A stretch of 64,000 nt of DNA from Aquitalea aquatilis. GTDB lineage: Bacteria; Pseudomonadota; Gammaproteobacteria; Burkholderiales; Chromobacteriaceae. A program made the translations under genes and the position numbers. The notes beneath the pieces are model-generated. The model was not told where the DNA came from and searched no databases. It saw only the letters and a list, made by a program, of their open reading frames with translations. Positions 23,306-33,180 of the stretch are shown in pieces (positions within the stretch are counted from its first letter, which is position 1; each line of letters begins with the position of its first letter). The DNA lies in contig NZ_CP039731.1 in NCBI RefSeq assembly GCF_005155025.1, positions 2,852,001 through 2,916,000 on the forward strand. Direction: 5' to 3'.

Positions 23306-25432
23306 TCAAATGCGCTTGAATGGCGGTAGCGAGGCAAGTAGTTTTTTTCCGTAACTTTGTTTCAGCAGGCGGTTGTCCAGAATGGTGACGCGGCCATAGT
23401 CGCGCTCGGTGCGGATCAGTCGGCCCACCGCCTGAATCAGCTTGATTGAGGCCTCCGGCACGGTCAGCTCCACAAATGGGTTGCCTCCGCGTTTTTCAAT
23501 CCAGCGCGACAGGGTCTTGCCCACCGGATCGTCCGGCATGGCGAAGGGCAGCTTGGCAATGATGACGTGCACGCAGCTCTCTCCCGGCAGGTCCAGACCT
23601 TCCGAGAAGGAGTCCAAGCCAAATATCACGCTAGCCTGACCTTGTTTCAGCCTGCTGTGATGGGTTTCCAGCAGCACGCTTTTGGGAATCTCGCCCTGGA
23701 TCAGCAATTGTGCACGCAGTGCATCGGGCAATTGGCTGGCCACTTCCTGCATTTGCTTGCGCGAGGAGAACAATACCAGTGTGCCGACCGGCTCGCCGGT
23801 ATCCACCAGCTTGGGCAGCCACTCGACGATTTCGCGGGTGTGGCCTTGCGGGTCTTTCGGACTGGCCAGCATGGGTGGCAGGTACAGTTCACCTTGTTCG
23901 GTGAAGTTGAATGGCGAATCCAGTGCCACACAGCTGACTTGTGGCAGCCACTTCAGGCCGGTTTGCGACAGCAGCAAATCAAAAGCACCGAGCGAGCGCA
24001 GGGTTGCCGAGGTCAGCACCGCACCGGCGGCGCGGCGCCACAAGGTGGCGGCCAGACTGGCAGCCGCACTGACGGGGGAGGCGGAGAAAATATAGTCGCC
24101 CTTGCCCTCCAGGCGACGGGTAATCCATTTAGCAATTGGCGGGGCGGATTCTTCGGTCTGTTTTTCAAACAGGTCCCACACGGCCATGACTTGTTCTGCA
24201 CGGCCGGTCAGAAAGCCCAGATCAGCCGCTGCCTTGTCGATCTGCGTGGTATCGCTGCCTTTTTCCTTGCGTGCTTCGGTAAGGGCATCGTTGAGCGCCG
24301 ACAGGTGCTTGAAGATGGCGCGGGCGGCAATCGCCATATTACTGGCTGGTGTTTGCAGGTTTTCTGGCAACTGGCCGTCTTCGAGTAGCCAGGTGGGCTC
24401 CATGTTTTCGCTGTTGGCAGCCAGGGCTTGTTCACCGCCCAGCAGCCATAGCCATTCGCCCAATGTTTCCACGCATGCGGTGGCGGCATCCATGGCCTGG
24501 GTGGCAATCTCCGATTTTCCGGTCAGGGTTTCCACCCGTGCGGCAATGGGAGCCACCTTGTCCAGCCAGCCAATCGCCTGCGCCAGCGAATGCTCGGCGG
24601 AGAACTGGTTGATGGCTTTCTTGGCCAGATGATGTGCCTCGTCGATGCAGTAGTAGCTATCTTCCGGTGCCGGCAGGATGACGCCGCCGCCCATGGAGAC
24701 ATCAGCCAGCATCAGGTCGTGGTTGGCCACGATGACGTCGACGGTTTCCAGCGTGTCGCGTGCCAGATAAAACGGACATTCCGGACGGTTGGGGCAGGCC
24801 GCTTTCAGGCAGCCGTGGCGGTCATTGGTGACACGTGCCCACAGGCCGTCGTCGATGATTTCCTGCCAGGTGTCACGGTCGCCATTCCAGCGGCGGTAAT
24901 AGAACTCATCCGCCATGGCACGCAGGGCTTCAATCTCGCCGGCCTGCGGTTTGCGGTCCCACAGCGTCAGCATGGGATCGGGGGACAGCAACTGGCCCTG
25001 GGCGTTTTCTGCGGTCAGGGCATAAATGCGCTGCGGACACAGATAACGGCCACGGCCCTTGGCCAGGGCGAAGGTCAGCGGCAGGCCGCTGTTTTCCACC
25101 ACGAAGGGCAGGTCGCGGTTGACCAGTTGTTCCTGCAGGGCGACGGTGGCGCTGGTGACCACCAGTTTTTTGCCGCGCGAGCGCGCCATCACCCCGCCGG
25201 CCAACAGGTAGGCCAGACTCTTGCCGACCCCGGTGGGGCCTTCGATCACGGCGATGCTTTCGCCTTCACGATTAGGGTAGGCATCCCCCTGTTTATCCAG
25301 ACTGCGTGACAAGGCATTGGCGATTTCCGCCAGCATGCGGCGTTGGGCCGCGCGCGGGCGAAAGCCGGGCAGATTGTCGGCAAGGGTGCGGTAGTGATCG
25401 CGGATGGCGTCTTTTTCAGCATCGTTCAGCAT
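23306..25432 (-). CDS. dinG: ATP-dependent DNA helicase DinG (XPD-like)
   Basis: 708 residues from ATG 25432 (MLNDAEKDAIRDHY), near the 716 of E. coli DinG; a frame to 25501 is open but the extra residues are not family-like. Walker A GPTGVGKS (Lys71), DEAH box CIDEAHHL, four cysteines in YLCPQ and CLKAACPNRPEC for a 4Fe-4S cluster, and C-terminal motifs VIFGLDSFSEGLDLPG and QAVGRLIRTERDYGRV. It is a 5'-3' superfamily 2 helicase that resolves R-loops and replication-transcription conflicts. No strong ribosome site was seen before the chosen start. Confidence 0.9.
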   Translation of the reverse strand: MLNDAEKDAIRDHYRTLADNLPGFRPRAAQRRMLAEIANALSRSLDKQGDAYPNREGESIAVIEGPTGVGKSLAYLLAGGVMARSRGKKLVVTSATVALQEQLVNRDLPFVVENSGLPLTFALAKGRGRYLCPQRIYALTAENAQGQLLSPDPMLTLWDRKPQAGEIEALRAMADEFYYRRWNGDRDTWQEIIDDGLWARVTNDRHGCLKAACPNRPECPFYLARDTLETVDVIVANHDLMLADVSMGGGVILPAPEDSYYCIDEAHHLAKKAINQFSAEHSLAQAIGWLDKVAPIAARVETLTGKSEIATQAMDAATACVETLGEWLWLLGGEQALAANSENMEPTWLLEDGQLPENLQTPASNMAIAARAIFKHLSALNDALTEARKEKGSDTTQIDKAAADLGFLTGRAEQVMAVWDLFEKQTEESAPPIAKWITRRLEGKGDYIFSASPVSAAASLAATLWRRAAGAVLTSATLRSLGAFDLLLSQTGLKWLPQVSCVALDSPFNFTEQGELYLPPMLASPKDPQGHTREIVEWLPKLVDTGEPVGTLVLFSSRKQMQEVASQLPDALRAQLLIQGEIPKSVLLETHHSRLKQGQASVIFGLDSFSEGLDLPGESCVHVIIAKLPFAMPDDPVGKTLSRWIEKRGGNPFVELTVPEASIKLIQAVGRLIRTERDYGRVTILDNRLLKQSYGKKLLASLPPFKRI

Positions 25433-25702
25433 GGCGCGATTGTACCGCAAGCCGGGCACCCGATTCGTGCTAAAGCGTCGCGGATTTTCGTCTGTGCGCA
25501 AATGCTGCTATGCAAAATGACGGCTCGGTCAGCTTGTGGATACGATAGCCAAAAAACAATTCAGCCAGAGTGCTCGGCAAAGTCACCTTAAATCCGGGGA
25601 AACGGATAGTGACTGATTGGAAAATGCCGACTCTGCATTGCGTACGCATGGACAGACAGACAATAAAGTACGCAGCGTTCTACACACAGGAGAAATCAGT
25701 TC

Positions 25703-27661
25703 ATGACACCCGTTAGCCGCGTTCTGGTGGTAAGCGATGATGCAAAGTGGCAGGCCGATGTGCTGGCCGGGCTGGGAGCCGTGGCCGTGCGTCTGGAGAA
25801 TCCCTACGGTTTGACCTTTATCGGCGCGGCGCGCCTGAAGGAGGCCATGGATGTCATCCGCCGCGATGGCGACATTCAGGCTGTGCTGGTTGACAAGCAG
25901 TTGCAGGAAAAGGGCATCAGTCAGGCGGCGGTACAGCTGGCCAACCAGATCAGCGACTTCCGCCCCGAGCTGTCGCTCTATGTATTGCTGGTGGATGACG
26001 ATGAAAGAGTGCTGGTGGAGAGCCTGGCCAGTCATGCGGTGGATGGTTATTTTTACCGTGACGAGACCGATTACAACGGCTGGTTTCGCATCCTGACGGC
26101 CGAGCTGGCAGAAAAATCGGCCACGCCTTTCTATGACAAGCTCAAACAGTATGTGCGCATGGCCAAGGATTCCTGGCATACGCCGGGCCATGCCGGTGGT
26201 GATTCGCTCAAGGGCAGCCCGTGGGTAGGGGATTTTTATGATTTTGTCGGCGAGAACATGCTGCGGGCGGATTTGTCGGTTTCGGTGCCCATGCTGGACT
26301 CCCTGCTGCATCCCACCGGGGTGATTGCCGAATCACAAAAACTGGCGGCCAAGGCCTTTGGTGCACGCAAGACCTATTTCGCCACCAATGGCACCTCTAC
26401 CTCCAATAAGGTGATTTTCCAGACCCTGCTGGCCCCGGGCGACAAATTGCTGCTGGATCGCAATTGTCACAAATCGGTACACCACGGGGTGATTCTGTCT
26501 GGTGCCTTGCCGGTGTATCTGGATTCCTCCATCAATCGTCAGTACGGCATTTTTGGACCGGTGCCCAAAGCCACCATTTTTGCCGCCATCGAGGCCAATC
26601 CGGATGCGCGGGTGCTGATTCTGACCTCCTGCACCTATGATGGTCTGCGCTATGACCTGGTGCCCATCATCGAGGCCGCGCACGAGAAGGGTATCAAGGT
26701 GATCGTGGACGAGGCTTGGTATGGCTTTGCCCGTTTCCATCCGGCTTTCCGCCCGACGGCGCTGGAGTCCGGTGCCGACTATGTCACGCAAAGCACGCAC
26801 AAGATTCTGTCTGCCTTCTCCCAGGCCAGCATGATTCACGTGAATGATCCCGGCTTTGACGAGCATCTGTTCCGGGAAAACTTCAATATGCACACCTCCA
26901 CCAGTCCGCAGTACAACCTGATTGCCAGCCTGGATGTCGCGCGCAAGCAGGCGGTGACCGAAGGTTATCGCTTGCTCGACCGTACCTTGAAGCTGGCGGA
27001 GGAGTTGCGCGACAAGATCAACTCCACTGGCGCATTCCGCGTGCTGGAGCTGGAAGACCTGCTGCCGGAGGACATTCGTGAGGACGGCATTCGGCTGGAT
27101 CCGACCAAGCTGACGGTGGACATTACCCAGTCCGGGTTTACCACTGACGAGTTGCAGCACGCGCTGTTCGAGCGCTACAACATCCAGGTGGAGAAGTCGA
27201 CTTTCAGCACCATTACCTTGCTGTTGACCATGGGTACGACGCGCAGCAAGGTCTCGCGGCTGTACGATGCGCTGTTGCGACTGGCCAAGGAGAAGCGGCC
27301 GCCGCGTGCGCTGGGTCGCATGCCGGAAATTCCGCGTTTTTCACGGCTGGCCTGCCTGCCACGTGATGCCTTTTATGAAGCGGGCGAACGCCTGCCCTTG
27401 CTGGATGATGATGGCCGCCCCAATGCCGAACTGAATGGCCGGGTGTGCTGCGACCAGATTGTGCCTTATCCACCTGGCATCCCGGTTTTGGTGCCAGGGC
27501 AGGTGATTGACGACAGTATCCTGTCATACCTGGCGCGTCTGCAAAAGACACAAAAGTCCATAGAAACGCATGGTTTGGCGGAAGATGGTGGGGAAATGTA
27601 TGTCAGAGTGCTGAAAGATAGGGAGTTATCGCATTTGCCTGACAGATTGTTGTTCAGCTGA
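25703..27661 (+). CDS. Orn/Lys/Arg decarboxylase, PLP-dependent
   Basis: 652 residues. A CheY-like 'wing' N-terminal domain (about 1-130) is followed by the PLP core with HTPGHAGGDSLKGSP, TNGTSTSNKVIFQ, VDEAWYGFARFHP and the Schiff-base lysine Lys367 in STHKILSAFSQASM, then the C-terminal domain ending in YPPGIPVLVPGQ. It is shorter than the inducible enterobacterial AdiA/CadA (715-755). Substrate (arginine, lysine or ornithine) cannot be read directly. It would yield agmatine, cadaverine or putrescine, linking arginine genes downstream to the polyamine clusters further along. Confidence 0.88.
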   Translation: MTPVSRVLVVSDDAKWQADVLAGLGAVAVRLENPYGLTFIGAARLKEAMDVIRRDGDIQAVLVDKQLQEKGISQAAVQLANQISDFRPELSLYVLLVDDDERVLVESLASHAVDGYFYRDETDYNGWFRILTAELAEKSATPFYDKLKQYVRMAKDSWHTPGHAGGDSLKGSPWVGDFYDFVGENMLRADLSVSVPMLDSLLHPTGVIAESQKLAAKAFGARKTYFATNGTSTSNKVIFQTLLAPGDKLLLDRNCHKSVHHGVILSGALPVYLDSSINRQYGIFGPVPKATIFAAIEANPDARVLILTSCTYDGLRYDLVPIIEAAHEKGIKVIVDEAWYGFARFHPAFRPTALESGADYVTQSTHKILSAFSQASMIHVNDPGFDEHLFRENFNMHTSTSPQYNLIASLDVARKQAVTEGYRLLDRTLKLAEELRDKINSTGAFRVLELEDLLPEDIREDGIRLDPTKLTVDITQSGFTTDELQHALFERYNIQVEKSTFSTITLLLTMGTTRSKVSRLYDALLRLAKEKRPPRALGRMPEIPRFSRLACLPRDAFYEAGERLPLLDDDGRPNAELNGRVCCDQIVPYPPGIPVLVPGQVIDDSILSYLARLQKTQKSIETHGLAEDGGEMYVRVLKDRELSHLPDRLLFS

Positions 27662-27786
27662 GAGCTTGTCAGAACGGCCAAATTCCGATAAATATAACAA
27701 TTGTCGCAAATATGTAAATTTTGCATCCGTTTGCTACGGGATTGCGACACCAGTTAACTGACTTGAGACCAGCGTGTAGTAATGTG

Positions 27787-27839
27787 CCATTGCGCATGAA
27801 GACACACACCGTGTTCTATGCGCGATGGCCTTTTTTTTT
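27787..27839 (+). terminator. Terminator-like hairpin in argF leader
   Basis: CCATTGCGCAT pairs with ATGCGCGATGG (one G-U), and T9 follows. It ends only 13 bases before the argF ATG, leaving no room for an argF promoter downstream of it. It may end the decarboxylase transcript, act as an argF attenuator, or both. Confidence 0.7.
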
Positions 27840-27852
27840 GGAAATCTTACCC

Positions 27853-28776
27853 ATGAAGCCAGTAGGACATTACCTGCAATTCAGCGACCTGAACCACGAG
27901 GAATATCGCCACATCTTCGAGCGTGCCAAGGTACTGAAGCGACGACACAGCGAAAAAGAGCTGTATCAGCCGCTGGTTGGCCGCGTAATGTCCATGATCT
28001 TCGAGAAGAATTCCACCCGTACCCGGGTCTCCTTTGAAGCGGGCATGGCCCAACTGGGTGGTCATGCCATGTTCCTGGACACCAAGACCTCGCAGCTGGG
28101 GCGCGGCGAACCCATCGAAGACACGGCCCGTGTGCTGTCGCGCATGAGCGACATCATCATGATTCGTACCTTCGAGCAATCGCTGGTCGAGCGACTGGCC
28201 ACGCATTCCAAGGTGCCGGTCATCAATGGCCTGACCAATGAATATCACCCCTGCCAGATTCTGGCCGACATCTTCACCTTCATCGAGCATCGTGGTTCGA
28301 TCAAGGGCAAGACCGTGGCCTGGATTGGTGACGGCAACAATGTCTGTCGCACCTGGTTGCAGGCGGCCAAGATTCTTGGTTTCAAGCTGAAGGTGGCCAC
28401 CCCGGTAGGCTATGAGCTGACCGTGCTGGATGGCGAGCATTACGGTCCCGAGCATTTCGAGCCCACCCACAGTGCCGTCAAGGCGGTGGAAGGTGCCGAT
28501 CTGGTCACCACCGACGTGTTCACCAGCATGGGCTACGAAGCCGAAAGCGCAGCACGGCTGGACGCTTTTGCCAGCTATCAGGTGAATGCCGAGCTGATGA
28601 AGCACGCCAAGCCGGATGCGCTGTTCATGCATTGCCTGCCTGCCCATCGCGGCGAGGAAGTGACCGCCGAGGTGATTGACGGCCCACAGAGCGTGGTCTG
28701 GGACGAGGCGGAAAACCGCATGCATGCCCAGAAAGCCCTGATCGAATATCTGCTGCTTGGTCATCAGTACAACTGA
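27853..28776 (+). CDS. argF: Ornithine carbamoyltransferase
   Basis: 307 residues from the ATG at 27853; the longer frame from 27721 crosses a terminator-like hairpin, and family members begin like [14 protein letters not shown]. Carbamoyl-phosphate site [13 protein letters not shown], ornithine-side motifs EYHPCQI and [12 protein letters not shown] are intact. It makes citrulline from ornithine and carbamoyl phosphate in arginine synthesis. argG follows 44 bases later, so the two form an arginine operon. Confidence 0.95.
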   Translation: MKPVGHYLQFSDLNHEEYRHIFERAKVLKRRHSEKELYQPLVGRVMSMIFEKNSTRTRVSFEAGMAQLGGHAMFLDTKTSQLGRGEPIEDTARVLSRMSDIIMIRTFEQSLVERLATHSKVPVINGLTNEYHPCQILADIFTFIEHRGSIKGKTVAWIGDGNNVCRTWLQAAKILGFKLKVATPVGYELTVLDGEHYGPEHFEPTHSAVKAVEGADLVTTDVFTSMGYEAESAARLDAFASYQVNAELMKHAKPDALFMHCLPAHRGEEVTAEVIDGPQSVVWDEAENRMHAQKALIEYLLLGHQYN

Positions 28777-28820
28777 GCCGGCAGGACAACCCACTAGATT
28801 CGCTGGAAAGAAAACGCATC

Positions 28821-30047
28821 ATGTCTGACATCAAAAAAGTAGTACTGGCCTACTCCGGTGGCCTGGATACCTCCGTTATTCTCAAATGGCTGCAAGACGT
28901 TTACCACTGTGAAGTGGTGACCTTCACCGCCGACATCGGCCAGGGTGAAGAAGTGGAACCGGCACGCAAGAAGGCCGTTTCCCTGGGCATCAAGCCGGAA
29001 AACATCTTCATCGAAGACCTGCGCGAAGAATTCGTGCGCGATTATGTCTATCCGATGTTCCGCGCCAACGCCATCTACGAAGGTGAATACCTGCTGGGTA
29101 CTTCCATCGCTCGTCCGCTGATCGCCAAGCGCCAGATCGAAATCGCCAATGCTGTAGGTGGCGACGCCGTATCCCACGGTGCTACTGGCAAGGGTAACGA
29201 CCAAGTGCGTTTCGAGCTGGGCTATTACGCCCTGAAGCCGGACGTCAAGGTGATTGCCCCGTGGCGCGAGTGGGACCTGCTGTCCCGTGAAAAGCTGCTG
29301 GCTTATGCCGAAACCCATGGTATCGACATCAGCAAGAAGAAAAACGGTGGCAGCCCGTACTCTATGGATGCCAACCTGCTGCACATCTCCTATGAAGGCA
29401 CCGTGCTGGAAAACCCGGCAGCGGAGCCGGAAGAAGATATGTGGCTGTGGACTGTCAGCCCGGAGAATGCACCGGATCAGGCCGAATACATCGAGCTGAG
29501 CTACGAGAAGGGTGATATCACTGCCATCAATGGCGTGGCCATGACCCCGGCCCAGGTACTGACCGAGCTGAACCGCCTGGGCGGCAAGCATGGCATTGGC
29601 CGTCTGGACATCGTGGAAAACCGTTACGTGGGCATGAAGTCCCGTGGCTGCTACGAAACCCCGGGCGGTACCATCATGCTGAAGGCGCACCGTGCCATCG
29701 AATCCATCACGCTGGACCGCGAAGTGGCCCACCTGAAGGATGAGCTGATGCCGAAGTATGCCCAGCTGGTTTACACCGGTTACTGGTGGAGCCCGGAGCG
29801 TCAGATGCTGCAAGGCCTGATTGATGCTTCGCAAGCTACCGTCAATGGCTGGGTACGCCTGAAGCTGTACAAGGGTAATGTTATCGTGGTGGGCCGCGAA
29901 TCCAAGACCGATTCGCTGTTCGATCCGAACATCGCCACCTTCGACGAAGACGGTGGCGCTTACAACCACGCTGATGCAGCCGGCTTTATCCGTCTGAATG
30001 CCTTGCGCATGCGGATTGCGGCCAACGCCAAGCTCAAGCGCGGCTGA
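28821..30047 (+). CDS. argG: Argininosuccinate synthase
   Basis: 408 residues. The N-terminal P-loop of the N-type ATP pyrophosphatase family, [16 protein letters not shown], and the conserved [29 protein letters not shown] and [17 protein letters not shown] motifs are present. It joins citrulline and aspartate using ATP. The type and length match the usual proteobacterial ArgG. It follows argF and is closed by a terminator. Confidence 0.96.
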   Translation: MSDIKKVVLAYSGGLDTSVILKWLQDVYHCEVVTFTADIGQGEEVEPARKKAVSLGIKPENIFIEDLREEFVRDYVYPMFRANAIYEGEYLLGTSIARPLIAKRQIEIANAVGGDAVSHGATGKGNDQVRFELGYYALKPDVKVIAPWREWDLLSREKLLAYAETHGIDISKKKNGGSPYSMDANLLHISYEGTVLENPAAEPEEDMWLWTVSPENAPDQAEYIELSYEKGDITAINGVAMTPAQVLTELNRLGGKHGIGRLDIVENRYVGMKSRGCYETPGGTIMLKAHRAIESITLDREVAHLKDELMPKYAQLVYTGYWWSPERQMLQGLIDASQATVNGWVRLKLYKGNVIVVGRESKTDSLFDPNIATFDEDGGAYNHADAAGFIRLNALRMRIAANAKLKRG

Positions 30048-30065
30048 TTGTCCGTCTGCTGAAAC

Positions 30066-30087
30066 AGCCGCCTGCGGGCGGCTTTTT
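30066..30087 (+). terminator. Terminator after argG
   Basis: AGCCGCC-TGCG-GGCGGCT hairpin followed by T4. Confidence 0.8.
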
Positions 30088-30239
30088 CGTTGGCGGCCCA
30101 CTCTTGTCATCTGCGTAAAAGTTGAGCCGGCAAGGGATGCGGCGTATCGTAGTGGCTTCGTCCGGGATGGCCCGGTGGCAGCGGCGCCGATTCAAGCGCC
30201 GGCTGTACTGAGCAGCCGCAACAATGAAGGAATGTCTGG

Positions 30240-30443
30240 GTGTCTGAAGATCAATTTACCGATATTTCCATGGCCGTGTGTCTGTCAGGGCTGATCATTT
30301 TCATGGGTTTCATCATCTGGGACCTTGGCAAGAAATCGCAGGCCGGCAAGATGGGAACGGCGATTCTGTTCCTGGTGCTGGGTTTCGGTGTGTTCGGCTT
30401 TATCTTCAAGAACGTGCTGGTGGAATTTCTGGTGCTGAAGTAA
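30240..30443 (+). CDS. DUF2788 small membrane protein
   Basis: 67 residues from a GTG start with GAAGGA upstream. Two membrane segments (about 10-28 and 41-60) flank the conserved WDLGKKSQAGK loop, the DUF2788 pattern common in beta- and gamma-proteobacteria. Function is unknown. It is flanked by terminators and therefore monocistronic. Confidence 0.75.
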   Translation: MSEDQFTDISMAVCLSGLIIFMGFIIWDLGKKSQAGKMGTAILFLVLGFGVFGFIFKNVLVEFLVLK

Positions 30444-30461
30444 GCAGCTTGGAAAATACAT

Positions 30462-30490
30462 AAACGGGTTGGCCAAGGCCAACCCGTTTT
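30462..30490 (+). terminator. Bidirectional terminator between DUF2788 and LysE genes
   Basis: AAACGGGTTGGCC-AA-GGCCAACCCGTTTT hairpin, serving both convergent genes. Confidence 0.88.
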
Positions 30491-30516
30491 GCATGGTGCG
30501 CAGTATGGCCGGTCGA

Positions 30517-31155
30517 CTAGCGCGACGGTGCCAGCATCAGCCGCAGGCCCAGCGCGATGAATACGCTGCCGGCAATGCGGTCCAGCCACTGGCTGGCCTT
30601 GGGGGTGCGGTTAAGCCAACTGCCGATGGCACCGGCGAAATAACCCAGGCTGCCAAACAGCAGTGCAGCCTGCGCGGTAAAGATCAGCCCCAGAATGGCC
30701 GTCTGCCAGCCACTGTGGCCCTGCGCCGGACTGACGAACTGTGGCAGGAAAGCCAGGAAAAACAACACGACCTTGGGGTTGATGGCATTGGCCAGCAGGC
30801 CTTTGCGAAAGTGTGCCATCAGTGGGGTATGGTCCGGCGCGCCATTGGCCGCCTGCAGATGGCTGCCATGGCTGCGAATGGCTTGCCAGCCCAGATACAC
30901 CAGATAGAGGCCGCCGGCTGTTTTCAGCAGGCCGAATGCCATAGGCGAGGCGGCGATCAGTGCGCTGACGCCGATGGCTGCCAAGACGGTATGCGTCAGG
31001 CAGCCCAGCGCACAGCCCAGGCCGAAGGCCATGCCCTGGCGTCGCCCTTTGGCAATGCCCAGGCTCAGTACCATCAGATTATCCGGGCCGGGGGAAAGGG
31101 TGATCAGCATGGCTGCGGCGGTAAAGGCCGCCAGTTGTTCCGGGGTCACAATCAT
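30517..31155 (-). CDS. LysE/RhtB family amino acid exporter
   Basis: 212 residues with about six membrane segments. The conserved N-terminal LITLSPGPDNLMVLSLGIAKGRRQGMAFG and the central NPKVVLFFLAFLPQFV identify the LysE/RhtB family, which exports amino acids or their derivatives in exchange for protons. The substrate is unknown. It lies downstream of the APC permease gene on the same strand, but a terminator lies between them. Confidence 0.88.
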   Translation of the reverse strand: MIVTPEQLAAFTAAAMLITLSPGPDNLMVLSLGIAKGRRQGMAFGLGCALGCLTHTVLAAIGVSALIAASPMAFGLLKTAGGLYLVYLGWQAIRSHGSHLQAANGAPDHTPLMAHFRKGLLANAINPKVVLFFLAFLPQFVSPAQGHSGWQTAILGLIFTAQAALLFGSLGYFAGAIGSWLNRTPKASQWLDRIAGSVFIALGLRLMLAPSR

Positions 31156-31261
31156 GGCGATGTTCTCAAGGTAAACCAGACAGCATCATTAAGTATTTTC
31201 TGGCAGCGGGCAAGCCGCTTGCTTCGGCGCCGACGGGTGATTTCGCAGCAGCGCATCCCAA

Positions 31262-31290
31262 AGAAAACGGCCATGCAGGACATGGCCGTT
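31262..31290 (-). terminator. Terminator after APC permease
   Basis: Minus-strand hairpin AACGGCCATG-TCCTG-CATGGCCGTT followed by TTCTTT, 20 bases after the permease stop. Confidence 0.65.
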
Positions 31291-31309
31291 GTTCTTGCTG
31301 ACATCAGGG

Positions 31310-32848
31310 TCAGGCGGTCTTGTCCAGCGCATTCTCGATCTCACGGATATGCGCCTGGTGTTTCTGGATACGTTCACCGACCGGTGGCCCCTTGAATTGC
31401 TTGCGTACCCCCAGCACAAACCAGAAGAACAGCAAGACCACCAGCAGGGCGATGATCAGATAGAGCACCTTTTGATTGGGTGGCTGTACCCCGACAAACG
31501 CCAGGATGGCACCACCGATGGTGGCCAGCACGGCAATCGGCTTGGAGGCAGCGCCCAGGCTGAAGGGGCCTTTGTGGGTCCAGCTTTTGCCTTCAGCAAA
31601 CAGACCGGCCGTGGTGGGCAGGATGTAGGAAATGTACAGAAATACGGCGGAGCCAGCCGACAGCACAGTAAAGGCATCGCCATACAAGGTGGCGACAATG
31701 GCCAGGATGGCGCTGACCCAGATGGCCAGTCCCGGAGTGCGGTGTACGGCATGGACCTGTTTGAGCTGGTGCGAGAAGGGCAGGCCGCCATCACGGGCAA
31801 AGGCATACATCATGCGCGAGGTGGAGGTCAGGCAGGCCAGGCCGCACAGATAGTTGACCAGGAAGATGCCGATGCCCAATACCGCCTTCAGTACCGGCGG
31901 CAGGCTGCTGAGCAGCAGGTCGAAGAAGCCCATGCCAGCTTTGACGCCAGCCTGCATATTGGGCAGGACCAGCACGAAGGTGCAGATCAGGATGTAGCCG
32001 AACAGGGCAGACCACAGCACCGAGCGAATGATGCCCTTGGGCACATTGTGCGCGGCCTGGTGGGTTTCTTCCGAGGTATGCGCCGAGGCGTCGTAGCCGG
32101 TAAGGGTGTAGACGGTCAGCAACAGGCCGGACAGGAAGAGCATCAGGCTGCTGTCGGTCTTGGGCCAGGTGCCGCCGTCGGCACCGCTGAAGTTGGTAAA
32201 GGTGAACAGGCGCGAGAAATCGAGCGGACCCGGTGCATAAGCCAGCAGCGATACGGTCAGCAGCAGCGCGATGGCAAAGATCAGATAGCCGGACATGTCG
32301 GTCAGCCGGGTGGTGAGCTTGATGCCCAGATGATTCAGCCAGGCCTGGCTCAAGGTGATGCCTGCCAGAAACAGCGTTTGCTCTGTCCAGGTGAGCTGGT
32401 CAGGATTAATGCCCAGCAGTGGTGCAATCAGGGTTTTGAAGAAGGGATCGTAAACCCCGAAATTGACCGAAGCCACCACGAAGATCAGCCCCAGCAGGTT
32501 GATCCAGGCAGTTACCCAGCCCAATCCCTTGCCACCCAGAATGGACGACCAGTGATAGAGCCCGCCGGCAGTGGGGTAGGCCGAGGCGATCTGTGCCATG
32601 GCAGCGGCCACGATGCTGGCAAATAGCGCACCCACCGGCCAGCCTATGCCGATGGAGGCACCGCCGCCGGCACTGATGCCCGCCGGAAAGGCCGTGATGC
32701 CACCGGCCAGAATGCAGATGATGGAAAAGGAAATGGCGAAGTTGGAAAAGCCGCTCATGCGTCTGGATAGTTCCTGAGCGTAACCCATGCTGTGTAACAG
32801 TTTCTCGTCCTCACCCTGCGGTGCGGAGCCGTGCTGATCTCGGTTCAT
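31310..32848 (-). CDS. APC superfamily amine/amino acid permease
   Basis: 512 residues with about 12 membrane segments. The N-terminus (SRRMSGFSNFAISFSIICILAGG) and YPTAGGLYHWSSILGG are typical of the ACT (amino acid/choline/GABA) subgroup of the APC superfamily. It has AAGAGGAT as ribosome site. It lies 3' of the gamma-glutamylation genes of cluster 1, separated by 325 bases with a palindromic repeat, and is the likely importer of that pathway's substrate. Confidence 0.85.
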   Translation of the reverse strand: MNRDQHGSAPQGEDEKLLHSMGYAQELSRRMSGFSNFAISFSIICILAGGITAFPAGISAGGGASIGIGWPVGALFASIVAAAMAQIASAYPTAGGLYHWSSILGGKGLGWVTAWINLLGLIFVVASVNFGVYDPFFKTLIAPLLGINPDQLTWTEQTLFLAGITLSQAWLNHLGIKLTTRLTDMSGYLIFAIALLLTVSLLAYAPGPLDFSRLFTFTNFSGADGGTWPKTDSSLMLFLSGLLLTVYTLTGYDASAHTSEETHQAAHNVPKGIIRSVLWSALFGYILICTFVLVLPNMQAGVKAGMGFFDLLLSSLPPVLKAVLGIGIFLVNYLCGLACLTSTSRMMYAFARDGGLPFSHQLKQVHAVHRTPGLAIWVSAILAIVATLYGDAFTVLSAGSAVFLYISYILPTTAGLFAEGKSWTHKGPFSLGAASKPIAVLATIGGAILAFVGVQPPNQKVLYLIIALLVVLLFFWFVLGVRKQFKGPPVGERIQKHQAHIREIENALDKTA

Positions 32849-33098
32849 GATGATCCTCTTACATGTGTTGACCTACACTGTATGGAAATGCACTGTGCTG
32901 AGACTTCACCCTTTGCTGCGCCAGTAGCGGACGGCGGGCAAAAGCGCGGCCTGCGTCCGGCTTTGCCTGTCGGCTAGCCATACCCATTTGCCTTCTACCC
33001 GTGTCTGCTGCGTGGCGCTCTGCGTCCCGTTCGTGCCGGGAATACTCTGGAATGCTTGCCGTTCGTGCTGTCGGCTTTGGAACAGCTAACAAAACCCC

Positions 33099-33180
33099 TG
33101 CTGCTGCGTTGCGCCGCCTTGCCGTACTACTTGTACTGTCTGCAGCGGCGCGCCTTTCCCCAGGGCCGCTACGCTATTTT
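33099..33180. repeat. REP-like palindromic element in permease-GATase gap
   Basis: Imperfect nested inverted repeats: outer arms GCGCCGC (33111-33117) and GCGGCGC (33145-33151), inner arms GTAC (33124-33127) and GTAC (33133-33136). The element runs into the 3' end of the GATase gene, where TTTTGTCAGCCG supplies its last codons. It looks like an intergenic repeat of REP/BIME type, but only one copy is in this window. The rest of the 325-base gap (32849-33173) holds no credible gene. Confidence 0.35.

Noticed and set aside
32859-33092. Small minus-strand ORF in the permease-GATase gap
   Set aside because: No ribosome site, no conserved pattern, Arg/Ala-rich random-like translation.
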